Positions 9,413 to 18,294 of a DNA stretch of 64,000 bases are shown one piece after another. The position numbers and the translations under genes were made by a program. This stretch comes from Actinomyces oris. Lineage in GTDB: Bacteria; Actinomycetota; Actinomycetes; Actinomycetales; Actinomycetaceae. How positions within the stretch are numbered: position 1 is the stretch's first letter; every line of letters begins with the position of its first letter. The stretch is from assembly GCF_001553935.1 (NCBI RefSeq), contig NZ_CP014232.1, forward strand, positions 1,984,001 through 2,048,000. The letters run 5' to 3'. The notes under the pieces were generated by a model, which ran no database searches, was not told the DNA's origin, and saw nothing but the letters and a program-made list of their open reading frames with translations.

Positions 9413-10471
9413 GTGTCCCGTCCTCTCTCCCGTGGGCCGCAGTTCGACGACGACGCAGAGGCGGATGCGGCCGTCGACCGTACCGGCCGCATCGATCACA
9501 TTGATCGCGGACGGCCCACCGAGCGGATCGACCTCGACCAGCTGGAGGCGCTGCCGGAGGCCACGGAGGCCATCGCCATGCCGCCGGGAGGGGAAGGATG
9601 GGGGTACCTGCCGCCCTCGACGTCGACCCCGCAGCTGGCCGCCTCCCCGGACCAGCGCGGCCAGTACACGCAGGTCCTTCAGCCCATGCCCGCGGCGCCG
9701 CAGACGATGGCCATGGGAACGCCGCCGGTCTACCCGGCTGAGCCGGTCTACGCCGACCCCGAACCCGCGAGGCGCATGGTCTCCCAGATGCCGGTGCAGG
9801 AGACCTGGGGCGAGCCCGAGCCGGAGCCCCCGGTGGTGCTTCCGCGCCCGCCTGAGCGCCGTCGTACCGCCGCCCTGCCGGTGGGGACGATCATGGTGCT
9901 CGTGGCCTGCGGGGCCCTGGGGTGGGGGACCTACACGCTGCTGAGCACGCTGCACGTCTTCGAGATCCTCTCGACTCAGAGCTGGACGCCGAACTGGGCC
10001 GCCATCGGTGCCGTCGGCGGTGGCGCGGTGCTCGCCTTCGTCGCATTCCTCGTGTCCTGCTCGGCCCTGGCCAGGGCCAAGCCGAAGGGTCCTGCCGCCC
10101 TGCTGGTCCTGGCGGCACTGTTCCTGCCCCTGGTGGCCACAGGAGCGGGTATCTACTACGGGGCGGGCGTGCTCAAGACGCACACTCTGGCCGAGGCGGA
10201 GAGCTTCTCCGGTCAGCTCAAGATCGGCAATGTCGACCAGGCGCTCAAGGCGCTGCAGTCCGGGGTCTCCTTCCCGGGACGGGACGACCTCATCAGCATC
10301 CTCAACACGGTCAAGGACAAGGCCGCCGAGCAGGGTGTGGCCCCGTCGGACACGGACTCGCAGGGGACCGACCAGTCCGGGGACCAGCAGGACGGCTCCC
10401 AGGACGGTGGCGGTCAGGAAGGCGGCGACGGCCAGCAGGGTGAGGGAGACTCGGCCGGAGGCCAGGGCTAG
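9413..10471 (+). CDS. Membrane protein with Pro-rich N-terminus and acidic Gln/Gly tail
   Basis: Predicted 352 residues starting at a GTG with a strong AAGGAG site 7 bp upstream. The first ~150 residues are Pro/Glu-rich and look disordered. Three or so membrane helices lie between about residues 158 and 265, followed by a short extracytoplasmic or cytoplasmic domain and a low-complexity Asp/Gly/Gln tail of ~45 residues. No recognised family. It begins 101 bp after the GTPase gene on the same strand, so it may be read through from that operon, but a different function is equally likely. The layout (disordered N-terminus, helices, tail) resembles many uncharacterised actinomycete envelope proteins. 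Confidence 0.75.
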   Translation: MSRPLSRGPQFDDDAEADAAVDRTGRIDHIDRGRPTERIDLDQLEALPEATEAIAMPPGGEGWGYLPPSTSTPQLAASPDQRGQYTQVLQPMPAAPQTMAMGTPPVYPAEPVYADPEPARRMVSQMPVQETWGEPEPEPPVVLPRPPERRRTAALPVGTIMVLVACGALGWGTYTLLSTLHVFEILSTQSWTPNWAAIGAVGGGAVLAFVAFLVSCSALARAKPKGPAALLVLAALFLPLVATGAGIYYGAGVLKTHTLAEAESFSGQLKIGNVDQALKALQSGVSFPGRDDLISILNTVKDKAAEQGVAPSDTDSQGTDQSGDQQDGSQDGGGQEGGDGQQGEGDSAGGQG

Positions 10472-10633
10472 GGCTCAGGTGCGGTAGGACGTTGGGCGTA
10501 CCGAGGACGGGCATGACCGTGCTCATTCGCGGACGGTGCGGATCGCATATCAAGATCGGGTCACGAAACTGGTGCACGGCCGGTTTCTATGAGGTAAAAC
10601 TGCCGTGTTTGATTCCCTATCGAAGGCAGACCT

Positions 10634-13402
10634 GTGTCCAACAGCAGTTTTCCTCCCGACCCTTCGTATGGCACTGGTGAGGCTCCAGTCCCTGCGCCCC
10701 CGACGACGTCGGGGCCGGAGACCGGCAGCTTCCCTGCTGTGCCCGTGCCGCCTCCGCCGAGTGCCCCCGTGCCCGAGGCGTACAGCGCGACCGAGGTCCC
10801 TGTGCCCCCGGTCGCCGCAGGCACCGCTCCTGCAGCGCCGGTGCCACAGGCTCAAGGCGGATTCGTGCAGCCCGGGCAGGCCGCTCAGCCTTCGCCCCTG
10901 GCGCAGACCTTCACCGCCTGGTTCCGCGGCCCGGGCCTGACCTCCACGGCCCTGAGCCTGGCGATCGTGCTCGGATCTGCAGCCATCAGCGCGATTCTCA
11001 CGCTGGTGGCCATGTCGACCATGGACTCGACGAAGATGTTCCCGACGACTTTCTCCACGCTGCCGCTGCTCATGGGCTGGAGCCTGGGCGGGCAGTTCGT
11101 CATGTCAGGGTCGAACTCTTACGAGACCGTCACCCTGACCTTCACGCTGCTGCCCATGGGGGCGCTGACCGCCGCCGGCATCGGGGTCTTCTGGCTGGCG
11201 CGCCGCCGAGCCGCGGTTGACGGGTCGGCAGCCCCGCTGGTCCCGACCCTGGCGCGGGCCGGAGCCGAGGCTCTGGCTGTGGCCCTGGTGGCCTGCTTGG
11301 TGACGGCACCGTTCTCCATGACCGCCACGATGATGGGGCTGAAGGTCATGACGGTCTCCTCCTCCGCGCTGATGACGATCCTGTTGGTGACTGTGGTGGT
11401 CTTCGTCGCGCTGGTGGTGGCTCGCAGCGGCGGGTCGCTGCTCGAGCGCCTGCCGAGCCCGGTGGTGCAGATCAGCCGTGAGCTGGGCGCCTTGAGCACC
11501 GCACTGGGCGTGGTCCTGGGGATCTTCATCATCGTCGCCTACATCGCTGCGGTACTGATCCAGGGGTCGGGTTTCGCCTCGATTCTTCTGTTGCCGGTGC
11601 TCCTGCCGAACCTGGTGCTGCTTGCTCTGGGCATGGGATCCCTGGGAGGTATCACCCTGGACAAGAGTGAGGCCGCAGCGGCCCTGGCCTACTTCCTGCC
11701 GTCCTTGGGCGGTAAGGACGGCGGCGACGCCTACGCCTGGACCTGGTTCGGCAGCTGGTCGATCCTGCTGTTCGCGGCCATGATCGTGGCCATCGTGGCG
11801 GCGGCGCTGCGCGTGGGTGTCAGGCGTTCCCGCACGGGGCGGACCGAGTGGCAGCGCGTCTGGCAGCTTCCGCTCGTGGCGCTGGCCCTGGGGGCGATCG
11901 TCTTCTACGGGCTGCTTCCGTTGCGTTTCTCAGGCGCTGACACCCCGATGCGTTCCTCGGGCGGTGGATCCGGCCACTACATGTCTGTGAGCCTGCAGCC
12001 CAACGCCCTGACCTTCCTCCTGGTTGGGGTCGTCGCGGCGATCATCTCGGTGCTGGCGGAGATGCTCCCCCTGTGGGCTTACTCCTCCTTCCCGGCAGTG
12101 CTGCAGCTGGCCGGTGGGAAGAAGGCCAGTGCGGCCTGGCGTGCGGGCAACTCCGGCGTGGCTCCGACGTCGTCGGCCCAGCAGTGGGCGTACAGCACCG
12201 ACCCGGCCACCGGGGCCAGCATCGCCACGGACCCGACCACCGGTGCCGTTTTCTCCATGGACCCGGCGACCGGCCAGTGGGTGGAGACCACGCCGGCCTC
12301 ACAGGCCCCGGCTCCCGGCTTCGGCGGTGCGGCTGCAGGCGCGCCTGCTTCGGGCCAGCTGCCCGAGCCCGCCCCGATGAGTGCGGCCTCGCGCAAGAAG
12401 GTCATTCTGGGACTGTCTGCCTTCGGAGTCGTGGTGGCACTGGTGGTGGCCGGCGTCGTCGCGCTCAACGTCGTCAACGGCATGCGTGGCCCTGACAAGG
12501 CGGTCGAGAGCTACCTGACGCTCCTGTCGGAGGGGAAGGCCACTGAGGCCACCAAGATGGTGGACCCCGGTGTCCCCAACGACCAGCGCAAGCTGTTGAC
12601 CGACGACGCCCTCAAGGCCGCCAAGGCGAGGATCAAGGTCACCAAGATCGAGGAGCCCACCATCACTGGTGACACCGCCACGATCAAGGCTCACCTGTCC
12701 CTGGATGGGAAGGCTTTCAAGTACGACTTCACCGCCTCGAAGACGTCGGGCTCTTTCGGGCTGGACAGCTGGAAGGTGGATAAGCCCCTCGTGGTCTCCG
12801 CGGACTTCAGCTCCTCCGCGCTTCCGGGGCTGAAGGTCGCAGGGGTTGCCATCGACATGGCCAAGGATAAAGACGGGTTGAGTGGGTATCGCTCGACCCA
12901 GGTCGCCTACCCCGGTGTCTACCCGGTGGCGGCGCCGGACTCTGTCAGCAAGTACCTCACTGCCAAGGAGACGTCCTTCACGTTGATTCCTACGGGTGAG
13001 GGTGCGAGCGCGGAGGCGGAGTCGGTGGGCACCCAGACGGTGAATGCCACTCCCACTGACGAGCTCAAGACCAAGGCGTTGGCGAAGGTCAAGGAGCAGA
13101 CGAAGACCTGCGCGACCGTCCCGACGAACTCGGACAAGCCCTGCCCCTTCCAGCTCACCACGGACATGACCTCGTTGTCGGTGGAGAAGGACGCCACGAA
13201 GGTGGAGTTCTCCAAGGACATCAGCAATGACCTGTCCTTCACCTCCGACGAGATCAGCATCTCCGGGTCTCCTAAGCCGACGACCTTCGACAAGAACCCC
13301 AGCCCCCGCAAGGCGAAGTTCACCTTCTCCGGGAAGGTGGAGCTGCCGGAGGGCGGCGGCGATCCCACCATCACCATCGAGTCCAGCAGCAGCGTCTTCT
13401 AG
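10634..13402 (+). CDS. Large polytopic membrane protein with extracytoplasmic C-terminal domain
   Basis: Predicted 922 residues, GTG start with GAAGG 7 bp upstream. A Pro/Ala/Val-rich N-terminus (about 1-100) precedes roughly ten membrane helices (about 103-480). Then comes a linker with three degenerate copies of a T/MDPxTG unit (around residue 520), one more helix (about 588-610), and a ~310-residue soluble C-terminal part whose start (GPDKAVESYLTLL) resembles DUF4878-like lumazine-fold domains. Two Cys (CATV and CPFQ, about 20 residues apart) could form a disulphide. The repetitive linker and split topology suggest fusion of a membrane module with a secreted sensor or binding domain. No function can be assigned. 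It ends 5 bp before a strong hairpin. Confidence 0.8.
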   Translation: MSNSSFPPDPSYGTGEAPVPAPPTTSGPETGSFPAVPVPPPPSAPVPEAYSATEVPVPPVAAGTAPAAPVPQAQGGFVQPGQAAQPSPLAQTFTAWFRGPGLTSTALSLAIVLGSAAISAILTLVAMSTMDSTKMFPTTFSTLPLLMGWSLGGQFVMSGSNSYETVTLTFTLLPMGALTAAGIGVFWLARRRAAVDGSAAPLVPTLARAGAEALAVALVACLVTAPFSMTATMMGLKVMTVSSSALMTILLVTVVVFVALVVARSGGSLLERLPSPVVQISRELGALSTALGVVLGIFIIVAYIAAVLIQGSGFASILLLPVLLPNLVLLALGMGSLGGITLDKSEAAAALAYFLPSLGGKDGGDAYAWTWFGSWSILLFAAMIVAIVAAALRVGVRRSRTGRTEWQRVWQLPLVALALGAIVFYGLLPLRFSGADTPMRSSGGGSGHYMSVSLQPNALTFLLVGVVAAIISVLAEMLPLWAYSSFPAVLQLAGGKKASAAWRAGNSGVAPTSSAQQWAYSTDPATGASIATDPTTGAVFSMDPATGQWVETTPASQAPAPGFGGAAAGAPASGQLPEPAPMSAASRKKVILGLSAFGVVVALVVAGVVALNVVNGMRGPDKAVESYLTLLSEGKATEATKMVDPGVPNDQRKLLTDDALKAAKARIKVTKIEEPTITGDTATIKAHLSLDGKAFKYDFTASKTSGSFGLDSWKVDKPLVVSADFSSSALPGLKVAGVAIDMAKDKDGLSGYRSTQVAYPGVYPVAAPDSVSKYLTAKETSFTLIPTGEGASAEAESVGTQTVNATPTDELKTKALAKVKEQTKTCATVPTNSDKPCPFQLTTDMTSLSVEKDATKVEFSKDISNDLSFTSDEISISGSPKPTTFDKNPSPRKAKFTFSGKVELPEGGGDPTITIESSSSVF

Positions 13403-13407
13403 GGCCA

Positions 13408-13443
13408 CTGGCCGGTGCCGGCCGCTGGGTCGGCACCGGCCAG
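13408..13443. terminator. Hairpin between convergent genes
   Basis: A perfect 13-bp stem (CTGGCCGGTGCCG paired with its complement) with a 10-nt loop lies just after the stop of the membrane protein gene and 26 bp before the end of sbcC, which reads from the other strand. No long T-run follows, which is usual in GC-rich actinobacteria. Position between convergent genes supports a bidirectional terminator. Confidence 0.7.
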
Positions 13444-13468
13444 CAGGATGCGTTCGCGGCGCGTCGTC

Positions 13469-16400
13469 TCAGGCGGTCACCTTCAGGGTGGAGCCGCCCG
13501 AGGCGACGCGCCGCACTGCGATGCGCTCGGCGATCTGGTCGCGCAGCTCGGCCACGTGGGAGACGATGCCGACGGTGCGCCCACCGGCGCGCAGGTGGTC
13601 GATCTGGGCCATGACCGCCTGGAGGGTGTCGGCGTCCAGGGTGCCGAAGCCCTCGTCGATGAAGAGGGTCTCCAGGCTCACGCCCCCGGACTCGGCCGAG
13701 ACGACGTCGGCCAGGGCGAGGGCCATTGACAGGGAGACGTAGAAGGTCTCCCCGCCCGAGAGGGTCCGGGGGTCGCGGGTGCGCTCGTCTCCGAGGTGGT
13801 CGACGACGGCCAGCCCGAGTCCTTTGCGGCGCCGGCGTTGGCTGGTCTCCTCGGCGACCCGGATGAGCTCGTAGCGCCCGGAGGACATCTGGGACAGGCG
13901 CTCGTTGGCGAAGACGAGGACCTCCTCGAAGCGGGCCTGCAGCACCCAGGTGGCCAGGGGTGTGCCGGCCTCGTTCTCCCCGCGGGCGAGGTTCGCCACC
14001 CGGATGAGGTCGGCGCTGGAGCCGGCCGCCTCCTCATAGGCGGTGGCCGCCTGCTCGACGCCGTCGACGGCCCGGCGCAGGTGCTCGTGGGACTCGGCGG
14101 TGCGTGCCTGAGTGGAGGCGGCCTGCCGGGCGGCGGCGTCCGCCTGGGCGAGCTCGGCGGTGGCGGCCTCGAGGCGGTCCTCCTCCTGGCCGCTCAGGGC
14201 GGCGATCTGTGGGTCCTCCAGGCCCAGGCGGACCCGCTCCCGGGCGGTGGCGGCGGCGCGCACGCTGGCCGCCAGGGCCTCGATGGCGCCGCGTTCCATG
14301 AGTGCCGCCGTTGCCTGGGCCACACTGGTGAAGCCCTCCTCTGTCAGCGCGGAGGCCAGGTCGGCCAGGGCGCTGCGGGCCTGGGCCAGGGCGGTGCGGG
14401 CTGTGTCGACGTCCTGGGAGGCGTCCTCGGCCTCCTTGGCCCGCACGAGGAGGGCGGCGGCGCGGGTGGTGACGCTCGGCCAGGTCCCGCGCGCCTCCAG
14501 GCAGCGCTGCTGGTCCTGGGCGAGGGCCTCGCGCTCGGCCTCCAGGCGGCTGCGGGCGGACTCCTGGGCGGAGCGGGCGGCATCGAGTGCGGCGCGCTCC
14601 TGCTCGGTGCCGGCATCGAAGGCGTCGAGCCGCTCGACCAGCTCTTCGACGCCGTCGGCTGCGGCCCGTGCCGTGGCCAGGGCGGTGGCGGCCGCCTCCA
14701 GCGCCTCCTTGGCGGCGGGGGCATCCATACCGTCACTGGTGCGCTGGGCCTCCTGAAGCCGGGTGGCACAGGCGTCGCGCTCCCGGACGGCGCCGCTGAG
14801 CGCCTCGTCGGCCTGCTTCTGGCGTTCCTCGGCCGCCTCGACCTGCTGCCGGGTGGCGCCATCGGTGCCGGCGGAGGCGGGGGAGGGGTGCGTGGTCGAG
14901 CCGCACACGGGGCAGGGCTCGCCCTCGGTGAGCTCACCGGCGAGCGCCCCGGCGGTCCCGGAGATCCAGGCCAGACGGGTGGCACGAACCTGTTCGGTCG
15001 CCTCCCGCGCGAGCGCCGCTGCCTGAGCGCAGGCATCGTCCCGCTGGGCGAGCTGGGCGCTGAGCTGCCCGACGGCCAGGGCCGCCCGGTGGCGCTCCTC
15101 GGCCCGGGCCCGGCGGTCCTGAAGGCCGTCGAGGCGCTCGTGGGCCGCGCGTGCCGCCTCCAGCGTCTCCACCAGGGCGGTGCGCTGCGCGGGGCGCTCG
15201 GCGAGCTTCTCCGCGCGCTGCTCCAGCTGGCCGGCGGCCCGCTGCAGCTCCGCCTCCCGCTGCTGTAAGGCGCTCTCGCGCTCAGGGAGGCCGGCCTCCA
15301 GGTCCACGAGGGTCTCGAGCTGCCCGTGCTCGCGACGGCAGTGGTGCGCCAGGTCGTCAAGGCCGCGGGGGCTCAGGGCCTCAGCGCGGTCCGACTCCGA
15401 TTCGCCGGCCGCTATAGGGGGCTCTGCCGCGTCCGAGTTCTGTGGGGCCGTGTCCACTTCGGCATCGCCGGCCCTCGCCTCGCTGGGTTCATCCTCAAGG
15501 GCGGCGAGCTGGCGCTGCGCCTCACGGACCAGGGGCTCGACGAGGGCGGCGGGCGTCACCGCGGCACCATGACTGTGGGTGTTGCTGCCGGTGGCCTCCT
15601 CTGCGCTGCCGGCACTGGTGACTCCGGCCTGTTCGGCCAGGTGGGCCAGGCCGCTCTGGTCGGCACGGGAGGCAAGTGCAGCGACGGCCTGCTGGGCGCG
15701 GCGGTGGGCGGCCTGCTCGGCGACCAGGTAGGGCCGCACCCGGGAGGCTCGTTCGGCGGCCTGGAGACGCCGGGCGTCGTCGGCCTCCTGCTCGGCGCGC
15801 TCGGCCAGCCGCTCCTTCTCCTCGATCAGTGCCCGGCGTCGCTCGAGGAGGTCGTGGAGGCTCTGGGCCTCCTCACGAGCCGACTGCGCCCGAGTGAGGG
15901 CCGTCCCTGCCGCCTCAGAGCGAGCGTCGGCCGATGCGACCCGGTTGTGGGAGGCCTCCAGAACCTCAGCCCCGATGCGGCGAAGAGCCACCAGGTCCGG
16001 GGCGGCTCCGGCCATCGCCGCCTCCAAGGCTTGGGCTGGTGCCGGGGCGGGGGCGTCGTCGGCCTCCTGAGGCTCCGTACGGCCGGCGTCATCCATGGGC
16101 AGCAGCAGCGCCTCCTGGGTCCCTCCGGATGGGAGCTCCTGAGACGAGTTATCCGGTGACGAGTCCTCCGAGTGAACTGCCTGATCGACGTCGGCCTCCT
16201 CGCCGGCATCTGTGGTTCTAGTGGGGGAGGGGGCCTCGGTGAGGAGGGGGTGCCGTCCCAGGGAGGCGACCTGCCCTCGCAGGTCGGCCGCGGCCTGCTC
16301 GACCCGCCGGGCCCCGTCCCGGGAGGCCTGGATGAGGGCGTCCTGGATGGCGTCGTAGATGCCGGTGCCGAAGACGTCCTTGAGGAGGTGCTGTCGCTCG

Positions 16401-16921
16401 GAGGAGTCGGCGCGCAGGAACCGGGCGAACTTGCCCTGCGGCAGGACGACCGTCTGCGTGAACTGCTCCCGGCTTAAGCCCACGGCGCGCGCGATCTCCG
16501 CGTCGGCGTCACCCACGCGGGTGACGGGCTCATCGAGCGGCTCCCCGCCGACCTCGGCCAGGTGCCAGAGCTTGACGGTGCCGTTCTGGGTGGTGGTTCC
16601 CTGGCCGCGCCGCTTGGCCCGCTCGTAGGTGGGGGTGCGGCGCACCCGGTAGACGCCGGCGCCGGTGGAGAAGACGAGCTCGATGACGCTCTCGGTGTGC
16701 GGGCCCACGAGGGTGGAGCGGATGCGCTCCTTGGAGGAGTCGGCCGAGTCGGCCACGTCCCCGTAGAGGGCGAAGACGATCGCGTCGATGATGGTGGTCT
16801 TTCCCGAGCCGGTGGGGCCGGTGAGCAGGAATCGGCCCGAGGCACCCACCGCGTCGAAGTCGATGTGCTCCCGCCCTGCGTAGGGGCCGATGCCGGTCAT
16901 GGTCAGGGAGTGGATCCTCAT
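13469..16921 (-). CDS. sbcC: Exonuclease subunit SbcC (SMC/Rad50-like ATPase)
   Basis: Predicted 1150 residues. The N-terminus has the Rad50/SbcC signature MRIHSLTMTGIGPY and a Walker A GPTGSGKTT near residue 35; a Q-loop and long Ala/Glu/Arg coiled coils follow. The zinc hook CPVC is near residue 668. The C-terminal ABC signature LSGGE with a Walker B-like LFIDEGFG and a D-loop close the head domain. With SbcD it forms an ATP-dependent nuclease that cuts hairpins and blocked DNA ends. The start overlaps the sbcD stop by 4 bp. It is longer than most homologues because of two acidic, Ser/Pro-rich insertions (about residues 226-300 and 475-520) in the first coiled-coil arm. Confidence 0.96.
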   Translation of the reverse strand: MRIHSLTMTGIGPYAGREHIDFDAVGASGRFLLTGPTGSGKTTIIDAIVFALYGDVADSADSSKERIRSTLVGPHTESVIELVFSTGAGVYRVRRTPTYERAKRRGQGTTTQNGTVKLWHLAEVGGEPLDEPVTRVGDADAEIARAVGLSREQFTQTVVLPQGKFARFLRADSSERQHLLKDVFGTGIYDAIQDALIQASRDGARRVEQAAADLRGQVASLGRHPLLTEAPSPTRTTDAGEEADVDQAVHSEDSSPDNSSQELPSGGTQEALLLPMDDAGRTEPQEADDAPAPAPAQALEAAMAGAAPDLVALRRIGAEVLEASHNRVASADARSEAAGTALTRAQSAREEAQSLHDLLERRRALIEEKERLAERAEQEADDARRLQAAERASRVRPYLVAEQAAHRRAQQAVAALASRADQSGLAHLAEQAGVTSAGSAEEATGSNTHSHGAAVTPAALVEPLVREAQRQLAALEDEPSEARAGDAEVDTAPQNSDAAEPPIAAGESESDRAEALSPRGLDDLAHHCRREHGQLETLVDLEAGLPERESALQQREAELQRAAGQLEQRAEKLAERPAQRTALVETLEAARAAHERLDGLQDRRARAEERHRAALAVGQLSAQLAQRDDACAQAAALAREATEQVRATRLAWISGTAGALAGELTEGEPCPVCGSTTHPSPASAGTDGATRQQVEAAEERQKQADEALSGAVRERDACATRLQEAQRTSDGMDAPAAKEALEAAATALATARAAADGVEELVERLDAFDAGTEQERAALDAARSAQESARSRLEAEREALAQDQQRCLEARGTWPSVTTRAAALLVRAKEAEDASQDVDTARTALAQARSALADLASALTEEGFTSVAQATAALMERGAIEALAASVRAAATARERVRLGLEDPQIAALSGQEEDRLEAATAELAQADAAARQAASTQARTAESHEHLRRAVDGVEQAATAYEEAAGSSADLIRVANLARGENEAGTPLATWVLQARFEEVLVFANERLSQMSSGRYELIRVAEETSQRRRRKGLGLAVVDHLGDERTRDPRTLSGGETFYVSLSMALALADVVSAESGGVSLETLFIDEGFGTLDADTLQAVMAQIDHLRAGGRTVGIVSHVAELRDQIAERIAVRRVASGGSTLKVTA

Positions 16922-18243
16922 CGCTCGCTCCTCGCGCTCGCCAGGGCGGACTCATAGGCGCTGCGCAGGACGCCGCGCTCGGAGGGCTTGGGGGCGCGCC
17001 CGCAGACGTCGTCGAAGAAGTCCTCGGTAATGCGCAGCGGGTCGGCCGCGGCGGTGACGGCGATGCGCTCGCGGGCGGTGCGCGTGGGGGCCTCGTGCTG
17101 GAAGGCCAGGAGGCTGGGGAATCTCTCCTTGAGGGTGGCCAGGGCGCCGGGTGGCCGCTCGCCCTGGAGGATGACGCGCACCCAGGCGCCGGTGGCGTCG
17201 TCGAAGGCGGGGGAGAGGAGTTCGGGCATGGTGCCGGTCAGGGTGCGCACCTGGTGCAGGACCGGGGTGGGGATGCGCTCCAGACCGGTGACGCCGTCGG
17301 CGCTGAGATCCAGCAGGACGGAGGACTTGGTGGCGGAGTTGCGGGCGCCTTCGGCCTCGTCGAAGGAGAAGGGCAGGGGCGAGCCGGAGTAGACCAGGCG
17401 CGGGCCGGCGGGCCGGGTGAGCTCCTGGGGCCGGTGGAGGTGGCCGAGGGCCACGTAGTCGAGGCCGCCGCTGCGCTCGGCCAGGGGCGAGCCGCCCAGG
17501 GTGTTGAAGACGCCGGAGGGCACGGAGTCGATGCCGCCGACGCGGATGTCTCGCTCGGACTCGCAGGCCTCGCCGCCGACGACGAAGGCGTGGGCCATGA
17601 GCAGGCTCGGCAGGCGCCGGCTGCGGGCCGAGCGTAGGCGGTCCAGGTCTGCGGCCACGAGGCGCAGGGCGGCGGAGACGACGGCCTCGTGGGAACGGGG
17701 CAGGCGCGGGCGCTCCGGCGGGTTGGGCTGAGTGGTGGTGCCCTCACCCTCGGCCTGGTCTTCCCCTGCTGTGTGCTTCGTGGAGGTCTCTTCGCCGAGG
17801 CGTTCGGCGAGGAGGGGCGGGAGTATTTCGCGGGCGGCGTCGGGGTCGAGGTAGGGCAGGGCGTGGACGATGGCGGCCTCGTTGCCGTCGGCGTCGGGAA
17901 GGATGATGCCGCGGTCGAGGCCGGCGGTGCGGGCCCGGATGATGAGGCCCTCGCGCATGAGGTCGGCGGCGAAGCCGAGGCGGCGGGCGGAGTCGTGGTT
18001 GCCGGGGGTCAGGACCACCCGGGTGCGCTCGGTCAGGCGGCGCAGCGTCTCGTCCAGGAGGGCGACGGCGTCATTGGGCGGGATGACCCGGTCATAGACG
18101 TCCCCGGCGACGAGGACGGCATCGACTGACTCGGCGGCGACGAGCTCGACGAGGTGGTCGGCGAAGGCGGCGTGCGCGTCATCGAGCACGCGCCCGTGGA
18201 AGGTGCGCCCCAGGTGCCAGTCGGAAGTATGGAGGATCCGCAT
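16918..18243 (-). CDS. sbcD: Exonuclease subunit SbcD (Mre11-like nuclease)
   Basis: Predicted 441 residues. Metallophosphoesterase motifs are plain: an N-terminal DWHLG (D and H of motif I), GDVYD (motif II), GNHDS (motif III) and a later GHLHRP. The protein is the Mn2+-dependent nuclease partner of SbcC. An acidic Thr/Glu/Pro-rich linker of ~35 residues (around 155-190) interrupts the catalytic domain, which parallels the insertions in SbcC. First gene of the sbcDC pair; the 4-bp overlap with sbcC indicates coupled translation. Confidence 0.96.
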   Translation of the reverse strand: MRILHTSDWHLGRTFHGRVLDDAHAAFADHLVELVAAESVDAVLVAGDVYDRVIPPNDAVALLDETLRRLTERTRVVLTPGNHDSARRLGFAADLMREGLIIRARTAGLDRGIILPDADGNEAAIVHALPYLDPDAAREILPPLLAERLGEETSTKHTAGEDQAEGEGTTTQPNPPERPRLPRSHEAVVSAALRLVAADLDRLRSARSRRLPSLLMAHAFVVGGEACESERDIRVGGIDSVPSGVFNTLGGSPLAERSGGLDYVALGHLHRPQELTRPAGPRLVYSGSPLPFSFDEAEGARNSATKSSVLLDLSADGVTGLERIPTPVLHQVRTLTGTMPELLSPAFDDATGAWVRVILQGERPPGALATLKERFPSLLAFQHEAPTRTARERIAVTAAADPLRITEDFFDDVCGRAPKPSERGVLRSAYESALASARSER

Positions 18244-18294
18244 GCCGACACTGTCTCACAGCCCACCGACATCAATAACGGCGGCCTGTGGCGG

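Noticed and set aside
13796..15268. Long open frame opposite sbcC
   Set aside because: Gly/Leu-rich shadow of the GC-rich sbcC coding strand; no family pattern or ribosome site.
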